DNA from: Rachycentron canadum
Lineage: Eukaryota > Chordata > Actinopteri > Carangiformes > Rachycentridae
Reading direction: 5' to 3'
DNA: 64,000 nt
Assembly (NCBI GenBank): GCA_038496675.1
Contig: CM076659.1
Location: 10,952,338 to 11,016,337 of the forward strand
Shown: piece by piece, positions 1-12,579 of the stretch
Layout: each line of letters opens with the position of its first letter
How positions within the stretch are numbered: position 1 is the first letter of the stretch
Position numbers and translations under genes: made by a program
The notes under the pieces: generated by a model
Told to the model about the DNA's origin: nothing
Seen by the model: the letters and a program-made list of their open reading frames with translations, nothing else
Databases searched by the model: none

Positions 1-275
1 ACCCCTATTTCCATAAATGTGTGAGTCTGCGTGACAAAGTGACCACGGTGCATCACTCCAAACTGAGCTCACAACAAGTCAGACCATTGATCAATGTCCC
101 CAGCTCCCCTAAAGACAGGAGAGAAAAACACTGAAAGGAGGGAGAGAAAGGGAATAAGAACAAGAGGGGTAGGAGGCGTGGGGGGAAGCTTGAGTCAGCA
201 AATACTGAAGGTCAACATCGTCAGAGATGGGTTTTGTCTGCAGAGGGTGTTTTATTTTTTTGTGTGGCTCTTTAC

Positions 276-392
276 CTCAGAGTGTAGTCGCCCAGCGTAC
301 TCCTCCTGGAGGTCTGGGGGACACAGGGAAATGGCAGAGAGCTCTCATCCCAGGACCTCAGTTCTCTCTGAGCCTCTTCTCCTGCACTCTGC
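276..392 (-). CDS. Unidentified gene: one internal coding exon
   Basis: A 117-nt segment on the minus strand is bounded by a good acceptor (pyrimidine tract TTTGTGTTTCCTTCAG) and a donor (GTAAAG). Only one of its three frames is open; it enters with one base and leaves with two. It encodes 38 residues rich in Ser, Arg and Glu, including ELRSWDESSLPFPCVPQTS and RRSTLGDYTL. That composition suggests a phosphorylatable, disordered linker in a cytoplasmic or scaffold protein. I do not recognise the family. The gene continues beyond the left edge. Confidence 0.55.
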
Positions 393-2689
393 CTGAAGGA
401 AACACAAAGCTTTAATGTTAACCAGTTGATTCAAAATGACACTAATGTTTGAGGTATTTACATTGAATTTAACCCGCAATAAGTGTGTATTTTTGGCAGC
501 TTGGGAGTATTGTTAATAAGTTAGCGGTGACTATATCATTATCTTTTTTTCTTCATCAACTTGTTAACAAACATTTGAAGTCCTGTTTCTGGCTACTACC
601 AAATGCCACCCACCTCCTAAAAAAACCACATGCATAGCCTTGAGAGTTAGTCAGCCCATCCCCCAGGCTAATGCTGAACTAAAATTGTATTTCCAACAAT
701 TGGTGACACACAAAAGGAAGAGAAGTTTGTTTGTTCAAGGAATTTATCCTAGTCCTGACGGGTGAGTTGACAGAAGTACTGAAAGTAAATTTTATATGAC
801 GCCTGTCTGTTAGTTTGATCAAACCCATAGTTAAAGTCTATCTTTGTGAGGCACCAACCAATTTCTCCATAACACCAGTTGTAATCTAAAAATTTAAATA
901 CTGTGCTTTTTATGATTCAATATCTAATTTCCCATTGTCTACGTGTGATAGTGAGATTGTGTGTTACCTGCTCCTAAAAATAAATCAAGGTAAAAGGGCA
1001 GTAGGGCTTTGTGATATACTTATTTTGGTTTTGGTTATTATGTAATATCCCGGCTCATCTTAAATTGTGTTTTTCATGGTTTTATGAGTGATATAAAAGT
1101 TAATCAAAACAAATCTCTGCATTTACCTGACGTCTAGGAGCATGAAATAACAATAAGCAATGAAATCCCCTGTGTATTTATTCATCATATCCACTTCACT
1201 ATTCATTTCCATTCTCAAAATATTCAGGTTTATGATAACATTACATAATGACTCTAGCACCAAGGTATACATTAAAAAAAAAAACCTACTGAAGCTCAAT
1301 TTCATGAGGATCAGCATTTATCTTTGCTTCCTCCCAAACACTTCTCTGGTCTCTACACAAGCAGCCAATGAGGTCATCACTCAGCTTGTTACAGTCTGAT
1401 AAGTGATACGATACAACTATTGATTTTGGCCCCTATGTCCTGGTGCAGGGGTCAGTCCTGCCACACTGCCCAGCTGCCAGGCTGAACCTTGGAGTTGTTT
1501 TCAAGAACCACAAACAGATGCTGACTGGGCACTTTCACAGCTATTGTCACAAATGGCAGACTGTAACCCGGTTTTCCGTCTTACAAAAAGTGTGAGCCAC
1601 AGTTTGATGTTGTGTTTTGGCTGCACAGAAAATCAGCTTTTGGGTCAACCTCGATCAACAGCAGATGGAAAAATCATATGGCTGTCACTGAAATGGACAG
1701 TATATCTGTCTAAATTTTAATGACATTACCCCTGATAATTAATGTAGAGCAAAATCAGAGTGCAGTTTACTCCCATCTCCCACAATGCAAATAGCTAAAC
1801 CATTTTCCTATCACCCACCATTATCGGCTGAAGAGATGCTGCAAAAATGATAATCTCATTTGGAAAATAGAACATAATGCATAACATTTTAAACTAAATC
1901 AATATGATCCATTTTATTCTGAGAAATGACAACAAAAAGCATAATTACTGATTGACATTTAGATTTTTAGCTGTAGCTTTATAAGAAGCTGAAATAGCAT
2001 CAACATAGAGGCAACTGGAAATTAAATCATGTGTTGGTTGGTGTCTGTCAACAGGAAATCTCACAAACTTATGAATGGATTTCCATGAGACCTGGAGGTC
2101 AGTTAGATTTCAGGCCATGACTGATTAAACTGGCAATCAGGATCTGGGACTTCTGCCATTAGATGATTATTGTGTTACAGCCATTTGAAGCCTGATTTGA
2201 TGGACATGTGCTTTGTGGTTTTTCAGATCAAGTCTCTTCATCAGAAGCTCAAGATGAAGTGGGGGATATGAAGAAGTGAGGGGGGGGTAAAGACATCAGT
2301 ATTTCCCAACAAGGACCCCCCCAGGAGGACAGATGGTCAAGGTCTTTCCTTAGGGATACAGAGGTTGGGTTGAGGGTGAAATTGGTGAGATAACAGGGTG
2401 GGGGTTAGGCTCATTCAGATGGCCCACCCCCCTTTAAACTGATAAACGGATCACTTTGCATGGTAGTGTATAAAAATCAAGGAAAGATGTTTGGAGAATG
2501 ATTTGAAACTTCATGTTTGCATTCACACACACGCATGGACACACACACATGTGAATGCATAGATGTGACCCAGGCCTGCTTATGCTCAGCTTTACATCTT
2601 TTAATTTCTATAAAACCCACCACAAGGCCAAACGACATGACCTTTGATCCTGCGATGATCTCTGTTGGAGCTCATGAACAAACGCACAT

Positions 2690-2745
2690 ACACACCCACG
2701 CACGCACGCACGCACGCACGCATGCACACACGCATGCACGCACGA
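2690..2745. repeat. GCAC/CA microsatellite
   Basis: Imperfect tandem (CGCA)n flanked by CA units. Confidence 0.85.
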
Positions 2746-4748
2746 AACCCGTTTTTAATAAATCTCTAATCAACAGATGACATTTCAGCACATATGATGA
2801 GCTGATGTGAACCCATAGGTGCAGATTAGAGAGAGATTATTAATCCTTTAGATCACTGGGAGATAGATTATATCACTATAGCAGCATATGTCCTCACTGC
2901 AGGGACGACACCTCATGTGACTACAATGACACCATGACTCAGGGTCACACTATGCAATGCTGCACTGATGAAGGAGGTGTAAAGGTGGGTGAAGGAGAAA
3001 GAAGTTCGCATCACATAAAAGGCATGGCTACACCAGTGCCAAGGTGACTCTTGCAGAATGAGACAAGAGAAATGTTCACACGTTTCACATTGAAATGCAT
3101 GAACACACTCAGGGGTGGGTACAGAAAATCTCTGTCCCTGTACATCAGTGATAAAATAACAATATCAATTACATACTGTGTATTGTATATTGAATTTCAA
3201 TGGGAAAAGTTTAGAGATAAAACGACTACGGTTTCAAATAATATATTTTTTATCTTTGTTTACTCTTCCAATTTTATGGATTAATCAATTTATTGTTTAT
3301 ACAACATCATCATCATCTGATCAAAACACAGATATCAAATTTACAATGATAAGTAAATCAGAGAAAGTACAATACATTTTGCACATTTTGTACTTTTTTG
3401 TACTTTACTTATTTGCTTTTGACAGACAGAAAATTAACACACATGAATATTTGTTTTTGGCTAATTCAATTAAATTTCACAAATCACAAAATCTCACCAT
3501 AATGATGAAAAACTTGGTAAACTCAACATTGCCATGAAGCAACTCTTCCACAATAACAAAATTTGCCATTTTCAAGATAAAAAGCAAAAAAAATTTTAAA
3601 AAAAGAATCTTTAGCTAGTTCTCAAATGTGTTTGTATCATAAACTGAATACTTTGGGGTCTTGGTTGGTGAAACAAAACAGTGACTTTCCACTATTTTCC
3701 TATGAATCAAACCAATCCATAATCAAAAAAATAATGACTAGATGATTTGATCACGAATATGAAGTAGTTTCAACCCCACCATGATCATTTGTTAGTGATA
3801 ACCATCTCTGGATAAACTGAGTAATCCCTGATGGTTTGACATATCTATCAAATAATGGAGCTGAAAAAAAATCAACAGCAGTTTCTACACCAGAAGAGAA
3901 CACGTACCAGGAACGGAGCAGTCAGGTAATGTAATTTCTATGTCATTAACTGAACACTCACATTGTGCTCTGTGCCCGACACTTTGGCGGCTGCCGCTGT
4001 CGTTTTTCCAAGAAAGTGGAAACCTGCTTTGTTGCCATAATATGCCCTGTGTGATGCTTGGCCCACTTTCCTGCCCGCTTTCATTGTGTAAGCACATATA
4101 CATAAAACATGATTTGTTACTTCAATTTCTGACTTTTATTCAGCAGGGATTTGGTGGCAGACAACATCAGAGCCATGAAAAGCAGAGCAGAGCAGAGCAG
4201 CAGCGAAATGCAACTCTCCCTCTGATCCTCTGAGCGAGGGAGGGAGAGACAGATAGAGGGAGAGAGTTGGCTATGTTACAGAGAACAAGGTTTAATCACT
4301 GACCTCTAGACTTACAACTGAAGACAAATGGCCATGATTAATGAGGGCCATTCATCTCATTGGTAGAAAAAAAGCTGCATTTGCCCGAGCTGCTCTGATC
4401 GCTCTATCTGCTGTTTATATTAAACTCCAGTGTTGTTGGTTTGTGCTTCACTTCTGATCAAGGAGCTCAGGTCTGGCTGAGTGTAGAGTCAGTACTGTTC
4501 ACCAGAGGGCAGTCTGTCTAAGTCTGGCAACTGTTCTCAATAACAACTGATTTAATATTCAGACCTCAGGGAAACACTGTTGTTACAAATAATAGAAGAA
4601 ATAACAGCGTATAAACTGATTTTAATACCTCCTCTGCAAAACCAGGCCCTGCAGCTTTGTTTTAATTTATTCCATAAACAATTTCTTTAACCTTTATCCA
4701 GAAATGTACACCTCAAAGAAAAGCATGAATTGAGACCAGAGATACTGA

Positions 4749-4983
4749 GATCCTCTGGCCTGAGCTTGAGTAAAAGTACCTACACAACAATGAAAACTAC
4801 AGCGTTAGATTCAGCAAAACTTAATATGAGCAAAAGTACTTGTTCTGCAATATTACTATTATGCATTGTTGTGTATATATCATTATTTGGATAATTTCAT
4901 AAGTAAATACTGTATGAAGGTTTAATCAGTATTTAAATTTTAAGAGTACTTTAGTAAATGTACTCAGTTAGTTTCCACTGCAG
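4749..4983 (-). repeat. Common teleost interspersed repeat, copy 1
   Basis: In reverse complement it opens with CAGTGGAAACTAACTGAGTA followed by CATTTACTAAAGTACTC. This is a diverged form of the very frequent fish repeat whose consensus starts GTGGTGGAAAGTAACTAAGT. Ends are approximate. Confidence 0.6.
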
Positions 4984-5711
4984 AGGAAAATGATCTTGGC
5001 AGCAGCGGTCGGTTAACCGCTGCTCAGCCACAGCTGCATGTGACCAACTCCTATTATTAACATCTTACTAGAAACAAAGGATGATCTTGCATGTTCACAG
5101 GCAGCTGGTGACTAATGAAGGTCCTCTGTTGAACAGCAAAAGGGAAAATTAACAGGAGAGACAAAGACTGTAGGAAAGTTTTCATTTGCCTTTTCAGCAC
5201 TTCAACCACAGACAGAGCCGAAAGCTAAATCTTGGCTTTTGTCTGTCTCCAGCTTCTGTCAGCCTGCCACTGCTGTTGTAACAATTTGTCTGTGTGGAGG
5301 ATGTGAATTATCTCCTTTTTTTCACACACTTTGTCTCCTCTCGTATTGTTCCCTGTCTTTAGCTTTCCTTTATTTCAAATGCATTATGCACAGATTCCCT
5401 CTTTCTCAGCTCAGAGGAGAAGGAACATGGTGTGGTGAAGGTGCCAAAGGTGGGCTGAGGGGCCGGAGGAGAGATCTGAATATATTTTACAGAAACACAT
5501 CACACATCACGGGCTGAACTGTGCATTGAAAGAGGAAATTAAAATGAAACAAACAGCATGAGAGCCACTGCTGTCACGCTTCATGCCGGCTACAGACAGC
5601 CAAGATTTTCATCTCTATCATGTTTTACTATCCATAACCACCGCAAGAAGGCTGGTATTTTCACAGAAACAACTCTGAGGATGCATCTCGTTCATTTTTT
5701 TCTCCACAGAC

Positions 5712-5860
5712 CAGTGGTGGCAGATACTTAATTAGTTTCTTCACCTAAGTAAAAGTACAATAATGTAAAATTGTAAACTCATTGAAAATCTATTTGAAAC
5801 ATTTGAAAAGTATAGATGTATTGGCAGCAAACTGTACATAAAGAAATTAAAAGTACTGTG
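5712..5860 (+). repeat. Common teleost interspersed repeat, copy 2
   Basis: It starts AGTGGTGGCAGATACTTAAT and continues with AAGTAAAAGTACAATAATGT, a diverged copy of the same family. It is in the opposite orientation to copies 1 and 3. Confidence 0.5.
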
Positions 5861-6582
5861 TCAGACAGTAATATCCTATAAGAATGCCTTATTGTTACAG
5901 ATAAATTAATGTGTAAGAAGTATTTTAATGTTGTAGCGGTACTTTCATATACACATGCAGCCGAGTTCTGCTGCACAAATTCTGTTTTGTTTTGATTTTT
6001 CAGACATATCTAAAACCTTTGCCATTTTGTAAAACATGACACAAGATGATAGGAAGTTACTTTTTTAAGGGGGCATGAGACAAATAGAAGCAAATGTAGT
6101 TAATTTCATAAGCTTTTGTTTTCTTCATGTGAAATCTTGACATCCAAGCCTTCGCCACACAAGTTCACACAATGCAGATTAAGCCTATCAGCGCCAGGTG
6201 ATCCGTTTTAAAGCTGCTGTCTGTAGCAACATTCCCACACTAGAGAATGGGAACTGATGTGGTTTACGTCAACCAGCAATGATTGTTTTGCCAGAGCTGA
6301 AGAGGGAAGCAGAGACGGACTAGGCCTATGGTGGAAAAACTTTGCAGGGATCCAAGTTTCTGATGTTCCACATAAAAAAAGAAACTTGGTGTTCAGAGGA
6401 AGGATTACAGTCTCAAGCAGAAAGAGATTGATGGGGAGGCCAAACATTGATTAGCTTTGGTGTGTCTTTTTCTCACTGGTGAGCACTTCAAGATGAGACA
6501 GTATGTAATTACTCTCACTACCAGAAGAGGGAGACAAAAAATCTGCACTGCAGGGTCAAACTGGAAATGAACTGGAGGGTCC

Positions 6583-6705
6583 AATAAATGTAGTGTAAAG
6601 TGTTTCCTTTTAACAATGTAGTGGAGAAGAAATACTAAGTATCTTTAAATAGAAATACTCAAGTGTAAGCACCTCAAAAAAGTTAATTTTCCACCGCTGT
6701 CACAG
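6583..6705 (-). repeat. Common teleost interspersed repeat, copy 3
   Basis: It contains AATGTAGTGGAGAAGAAATA, then AAATACTCAAGTGTAAGCAC and, at the end, TTTTCCACCGCTGTCA, which is the family read in reverse. Third copy in two kilobases. Confidence 0.6.
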
Positions 6706-7425
6706 AAATGTCACTCTGTGTAATAGTGAGGAGAAAACTCTTGTTCACAACACCATAACCAGTAACCAACCACAGAATGAACACAATATGTGAGCCAGAC
6801 AGCAGAGAAATGAAAAAGAAAGTGCAATATTTGTCTCAGGTTCTGAGTCAGTGTGCCGCAGCGCGTGGTGGGAGTAAAAATGTGAGAGTGAATACATATT
6901 GTCTGTCTCTCTGCGAGCGTGCAGGCGCCTGCACATGTGCATGTTGTGAATGCTTGCGTTTGTGCGTGTTCATGAATGTGTGTCCTCAGTCACATTAGGT
7001 TTGTTATTGGAGCAGGGTGAGCCAGAGGCAGAAACAGCAGGAACAAACGAGGTCCTGTGCAACCGAGACTGTTCCATGAATCATCCAGGAACTTGTACAG
7101 TAGCTGGCCAGACCTCACGGCCTTGAGCTCACAGTTAATAAACCCACATGCAGATTAGCTGATTTAAAAATACATAAAACACAAACAGATATAAATGTGT
7201 TTAATACTTGTGTTATTGGCAACGTGAGAAAATAAGACTTAGACTTAGTTTTGTGTTGTTGAACCAAATTTGGCACCAAAATGACTCAGCTAGCACTGCA
7301 ACAATAAATAGCTAATAAATCAAAAACATAAACTACAAACTACAAAAAGAAAGTTATCTGGAGAAACACCGAACACCTTCTTAGTTTGAAACAAGAGCTA
7401 TTTATTCTGCTGTTAGATTATATGA

Positions 7426-7426
<1 letters not shown>

Positions 7427-7490
<64 letters not shown>
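7427..7490. repeat. TG microsatellite
   Basis: Uninterrupted (TG)n of about 32 units; a second shorter TG run lies at about 7796-7817. Confidence 0.95.
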
Positions 7491-7493
<3 letters not shown>

Positions 7494-10382
7494 TTGCCAG
7501 CAGCAGGTACAATAAATCATGTCATCAAAGTCAACCAGAAGGGAAGCCCACAGTTGTTATGAGATGTAGTTATGAGAACACGTTTTTCTCTCTGAAACAC
7601 ATGAAACACCTGCACGTGCAGCTGCATGTACGTAATAGAGCAAACAAACAAAAAAAGATACAGATATGCAAATGTGATCCAAAAACAAAAAAAGAACTTG
7701 AAGGACACAAGAAATGGTGCACAGCTAATTTATTCCCAAGATTAAGAATAAAAATTAAAAAAAAAACAGGGAGAAAATTATGTTAAAAAAAAAAATGTGT
7801 GTGTGTGTGTGTGTGTGAGAAATTGAAACAGCGCGTGAGGCATCTCAAACTGAGCTGAGGGCCACACAGTTTCTCTGCATATTTATGTCAAACAATGCCT
7901 GACTGTTAACTCTACACACACACACATCACACAATGTCAGATCTGTCAGTGTGTAATTTTCTTGTACATCAGTGACAAAGGTCAGCATACTGACAGCCTG
8001 TATGCACATCCTCTGGGCATATACATATGTGAGTATGTGTGGGGGGTGAATGTGTGTGCATGCGTGTGTATAGAGCTAATGGACAATGACATCAAGACTG
8101 ACATGGATGCTGAGCTGTGCTATGCTGGGCCAGGCGGTCTAACCCAACAGCAGGGATAAACTATAAATAGACCATCTCATCCACCTCCAACGTTTCTCCA
8201 TCCCCCCTTTTTCCTCCCATTTCCTCTCTTACTTTTGTGTTATCTGCAGACCTTTTATTACCATTCACTCTCTTTCTCAGCAGCTTTTGCTTTCTATGTC
8301 CCATCCCTTTCTAATATTTGTCACTCCCTTCAACATCCTTGTGATCTCCCTCAATTCCAATTTCTTCAGTCTCTATTTGTCTCTCCAAATTTCAGTTTTG
8401 AGGAAAAAAAGGAAAAAAATTCTAAATAAATATGCCAACACCAATCTTGTGATCTCAGAAGAATGGGGAATAGTATGGGGGATTCGGAAAAGAGGGAGAT
8501 GAAGTTATGTAAGTGAGGCTAATCCCCTCCCAACCCTGCATAGTAAATGAGACAAGATGACACTGGCCTCATTTCATCCGTTCATCTCTGCATCTGCCGC
8601 AGCAACCCCTCCAAACCACTCTGTCACTTACTTAATCTATCTATTTGAACTTTGAGGGCAGAGTAGAGCTAGGTTTGAAACGCTGCACACCAGCAAATCC
8701 TGGTCTGCTTGACAATGAGCAGGAAGTTTGAGAAACAGCAGATGAGCTATTATATAATTCATGGTTTAATTGTGAAGACGTTCCCAGAAAACCTGCAGCT
8801 GGTCCTCCCACTTTAGTTTTCCCTCATATCAATGATAAGATCTGATTTTTGAAAGCTCTCTTACATAACAAAAGCCAACCAGGACAGTGAGAGAGCAACC
8901 AAAAGGGATGTGACACATTTCTATTCAATGAACTACGCTACAACAACAACTATATATACTCCACAAGTATCTCTACTTTAAAAGTAGAGCTGATGCACTA
9001 TTTTGGACTTAGACTGGATAAGACTTATCCTCCTGCCCCAGTCATGATCCTCACCCCTGCAGCCCCTCTCCTCTCAAATCTAACCCAACAGTCTGACCTC
9101 TCCTCGTCTCAATCCCTAATCACAAGACACCCCGTCACCCAAACATCCTAATCTGAAGAGGTATGCTCTGCTGCAAAGGGTCAACAAGGTCTGCGGCGTG
9201 AGCTCATAATTGCAGTTTCAGTTTAAAATGACTTCAGCTACATGTGAACATGCTAAATTAAAGTGGACAGGGGAAACATTACAGCTGCATGTCAGCATCG
9301 TCATTGAGAGGACGTTACCACGCTGATGTTGATTTCAGTGTTAGGCTACTGCGAAACAATCAAGGTTATCACATAAAGGTTTTGTCATTAATTCATTAAA
9401 AGTAAATAATCTATTAACAATTTTTTTATTAGACTATGGACCCAATGTTTTGGCATATTCAACATATGAGAGGCCGACTCAAAATAAATTTAGATGTTTG
9501 AGAGTTTACTAAGCAAACGGATTGAAAAGCAGTGAGGTACTGCCCCTTCTGGTTTCACCCTGACCCAGCACCACTGATGGGTAGAGTTAAGTGTCGTAAC
9601 CACCTCTTTATGTAAATATTAACAATGTATATGTTGTCCTTTATTGACAGGGCATATTGTTATATTTTGTGAAACTCAAACACATCTACATCACTGCATC
9701 AAAGTGAGAAGAAGATAATGAGATAAGAACAAACATTTAATACAGAATCCCATAAAAACTGATATTTACAGTATGAATTTCTATCCAGGGGCTATACTCT
9801 TTCTAATAATAAGAATATCATATCTACATATCTGTATTGCAATTTCTTGTTTCTCAATGGAGCATATTTACCAATAGAGCTATGATGAGCACAATTAAAC
9901 TAAAGCCCAATAACAACTGGCCATAAGTCAGGTTTTATTAGATCATTACTGAGACAGTATTAATAAAATTATTATTTTTCCAGTTGACTTTCAATATTTC
10001 CAACAATTTGTAAGCCATGTCTAAGTTTTGACTCTTTACTAAACTAAAGCAGGGCAGACTCCACATTGTACAGGAGGTCCCTGGTACCAACAACGCCCTT
10101 TAACCCCTCCCACCACCTCTTCAATCCTCATGCTCAGACGGGACGCTCCACTAAACTTTGACCTACTTCTGTCTGCCCTCAGAGGGAAAAAAAAACACTA
10201 AGACCCCAAGCATGCTGATCCAGCCTGTTAATAACAATATGAATATCAAAGGCTTACTGGGACAATGCATCTTTTGAATGTCAAATCGCAGAGGGAAGCT
10301 GAGGGAGGCTTGAGGACGCGTGTATGTTAAAGAATCACACTGGATTCATTGTTTAATACTGTATATATCTAAAATTCAGCTA

Positions 10383-10400
10383 GGCACACATACACACATA

Positions 10401-10432
<32 letters not shown>
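10383..10432. repeat. CA microsatellite
   Basis: Interrupted (CA)n, pure from about 10403 to 10432. Confidence 0.9.
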
Positions 10433-10435
<3 letters not shown>

Positions 10436-11880
10436 TAATGCTGAGGACTTGATTTCACTTTTCTGCTGATCAGCCATAAGACAAACCCCGTCCTTCTTCT
10501 TTTTATCCATGCCCTGTCTCTCGTTTCCAAGAAATCTCACTCAGCAGATGGACACAATCCTCCATAACCAATTCTCTGCAGGATAATGCAGAGCAGACAA
10601 AGACACCGCGACACAAAGGCGCACATCACCTCCAAGATTCAGCTCTGTCAGCCTGAGCCCAAGTTCCACAGAAACTGAGCTGAAACCAGTGACAGCATCA
10701 GTTTGTAAACTGCAACTTTGTTTAAAATTTGCCAAATGTTTCATAAGCATGGGAAAGCTTCCAGGCCAGCTGAGTCCTGGCAACCCACATGTGATGGGAC
10801 CATTGGGAGATCAGGGCTGGCTTGGACGAGAGGGTGGTGGGAGTTATGTTACAGAGACTACGCCTGGGACGCTATCCCAGAGGTTCCCGGAAGAATTTTG
10901 GGAACATCAGGACCCAGTATGTGTGTATGAGAAAGAAAGGAATGGAGGCATGGACGATGAGGGGAAGACATCTGGCACCAATAAAAAAGGAGGGATTGAT
11001 CCCATAGTTTCACCACTGAGAGATACAGTATGCAGAGATATGCTGGGGTCATGATGTAAACACTTTCTCATGGTGAAAATTCCCCAGCCGCCAGTCTTCC
11101 ACAAGACAAGCCAACCAGAGTTAACCCGAACTAGTCAGCTGATTCAGGAAGGGGGAGGGTTGCTGCGTGGTACGCACTCTGCTGAAGGGTCATCTGGCAG
11201 ACGCATCCTCCAAACTGGCTTCACTCCACCAAGCAAAACACACACACACACAACACACAGAGGAAGACGCTGGCCAACAGGGTAGAGGAAATCTAATCTA
11301 TAAATCAGACACATGTCCAAACAACAGGGTGTCAACAGATCTTTGTTTATGTTATTAGCTCAGAGGTGTCCTGCTGAAAAACTCACTGATTCAATTCTGC
11401 TGAGATAGTTGTTTTAGACAAGGAAGAGCAAGAATGTGTAGCATTTGAAAAGACAAAATCAGATCTGAGAGGCTTTACTAAAGAGCCCAAGGAAATTACA
11501 GTTAAACCACACCAGCAGGGGCAAATGAGCCTTAATATTGGATCAATAATTCATGTTTTGCTTCCTTTGCTGACATAAATCAGGTTTCCAATAGACGCAA
11601 ATCAACAAACAGCTTAATCAATGGTTTTCACACTTGGATGGAAGCCAAGCTTTGTTAGTGACATTTGGTTTTCTTTTCTGATTTTAAGCTAGAGGAAGAG
11701 AAATATCTTCTGACAAAACAATTCAGAGAAATCAGAAAGGGTTTGTCTATAAAGTTAAGTTTGCTACGAATAAACACTGTTGCAACTGCATAATCTCCAG
11801 CCAGTCCTCTCCCACCTGCTAAAAACAGGAGGCAAAGAGCCTCAATTCTGGACCTAATACTGGTGTCATCCATCAATCTT

Positions 11881-11886
11881 GTGTTT

Positions 11887-11941
<55 letters not shown>
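11881..11941. repeat. TG microsatellite
   Basis: (TG)n with two TTTG interruptions at the left end. Confidence 0.95.
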
Positions 11942-11942
<1 letters not shown>

Positions 11943-12555
11943 TCTGCTGCTTCAGCACTGGCCATTTCGGCCCTCATTCATCAACCTCCTGAAGAGTGAA
12001 GTGACGTTTGTGACATAAGAGGCCACTTTACTTTCTCCTCAGAAAGAGACAGAGACGAAGAGAGTGCTGTGCTCAGATGGATTAAAACTGTTTCTATATG
12101 CGATCATGGTACATGATCATGGTGCTCATACTTCGCTCCCAGTACAGCTGCTGCATTTATACACTGCTATGTTTGATATCTCCTTACATAGTAACACTGA
12201 TTTTTGTTACTTTCAAACATACTGAGGTCTTCAAACTGAAATTTCAGTGAGTAATAGAGGTTTCTCTACAGTATCTTTTGGGGGCAGTGAACAAATACAC
12301 AAGTGTTGAGCAAACACAGTTTGATTGGCTCACTAATGGATGTTTGGAGCTGTTGGCAGACTTCAGCACTCCTGGTTCTAATGTGATCTGTGCCAGAGCT
12401 TTGCCCACTAATGTCCATTATACACAGACTTACTCCACTCTGCATTGATTCTGTCTCTTCTTACAAACTGTAAGGGCTTTCAGAGCCCATCTCTGCCTGC
12501 CATCTCAGATATCAGATTCCAACGGCATTTTAATTGACCTGCAATCTCCTTAGGC

Positions 12556-12579
12556 AAAAAAAAAAAAAAAAAAAAAAAA
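12556..12579. repeat. Poly(A) tract
   Basis: 24 consecutive A. No target-site duplication or retrotransposon body was recognised next to it. Confidence 0.9.

Noticed and set aside
94..396. 100-codon plus-strand open frame at the left edge
   Set aside because: It overlaps the minus-strand exon 276-392, which has proper splice sites; the plus frame looks like its shadow.
10689..11104. Cluster of overlapping frames on both strands, considered as an exon of the left-hand gene
   Set aside because: None has matching splice sites or a recognisable protein; several short overlapping frames on both strands fit locally higher GC content.
12556..12579. Poly(A) tract considered as a retrotransposon or retropseudogene tail
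   Set aside because: I see no adjacent body of a LINE, SINE or processed gene copy and no flanking direct repeat.
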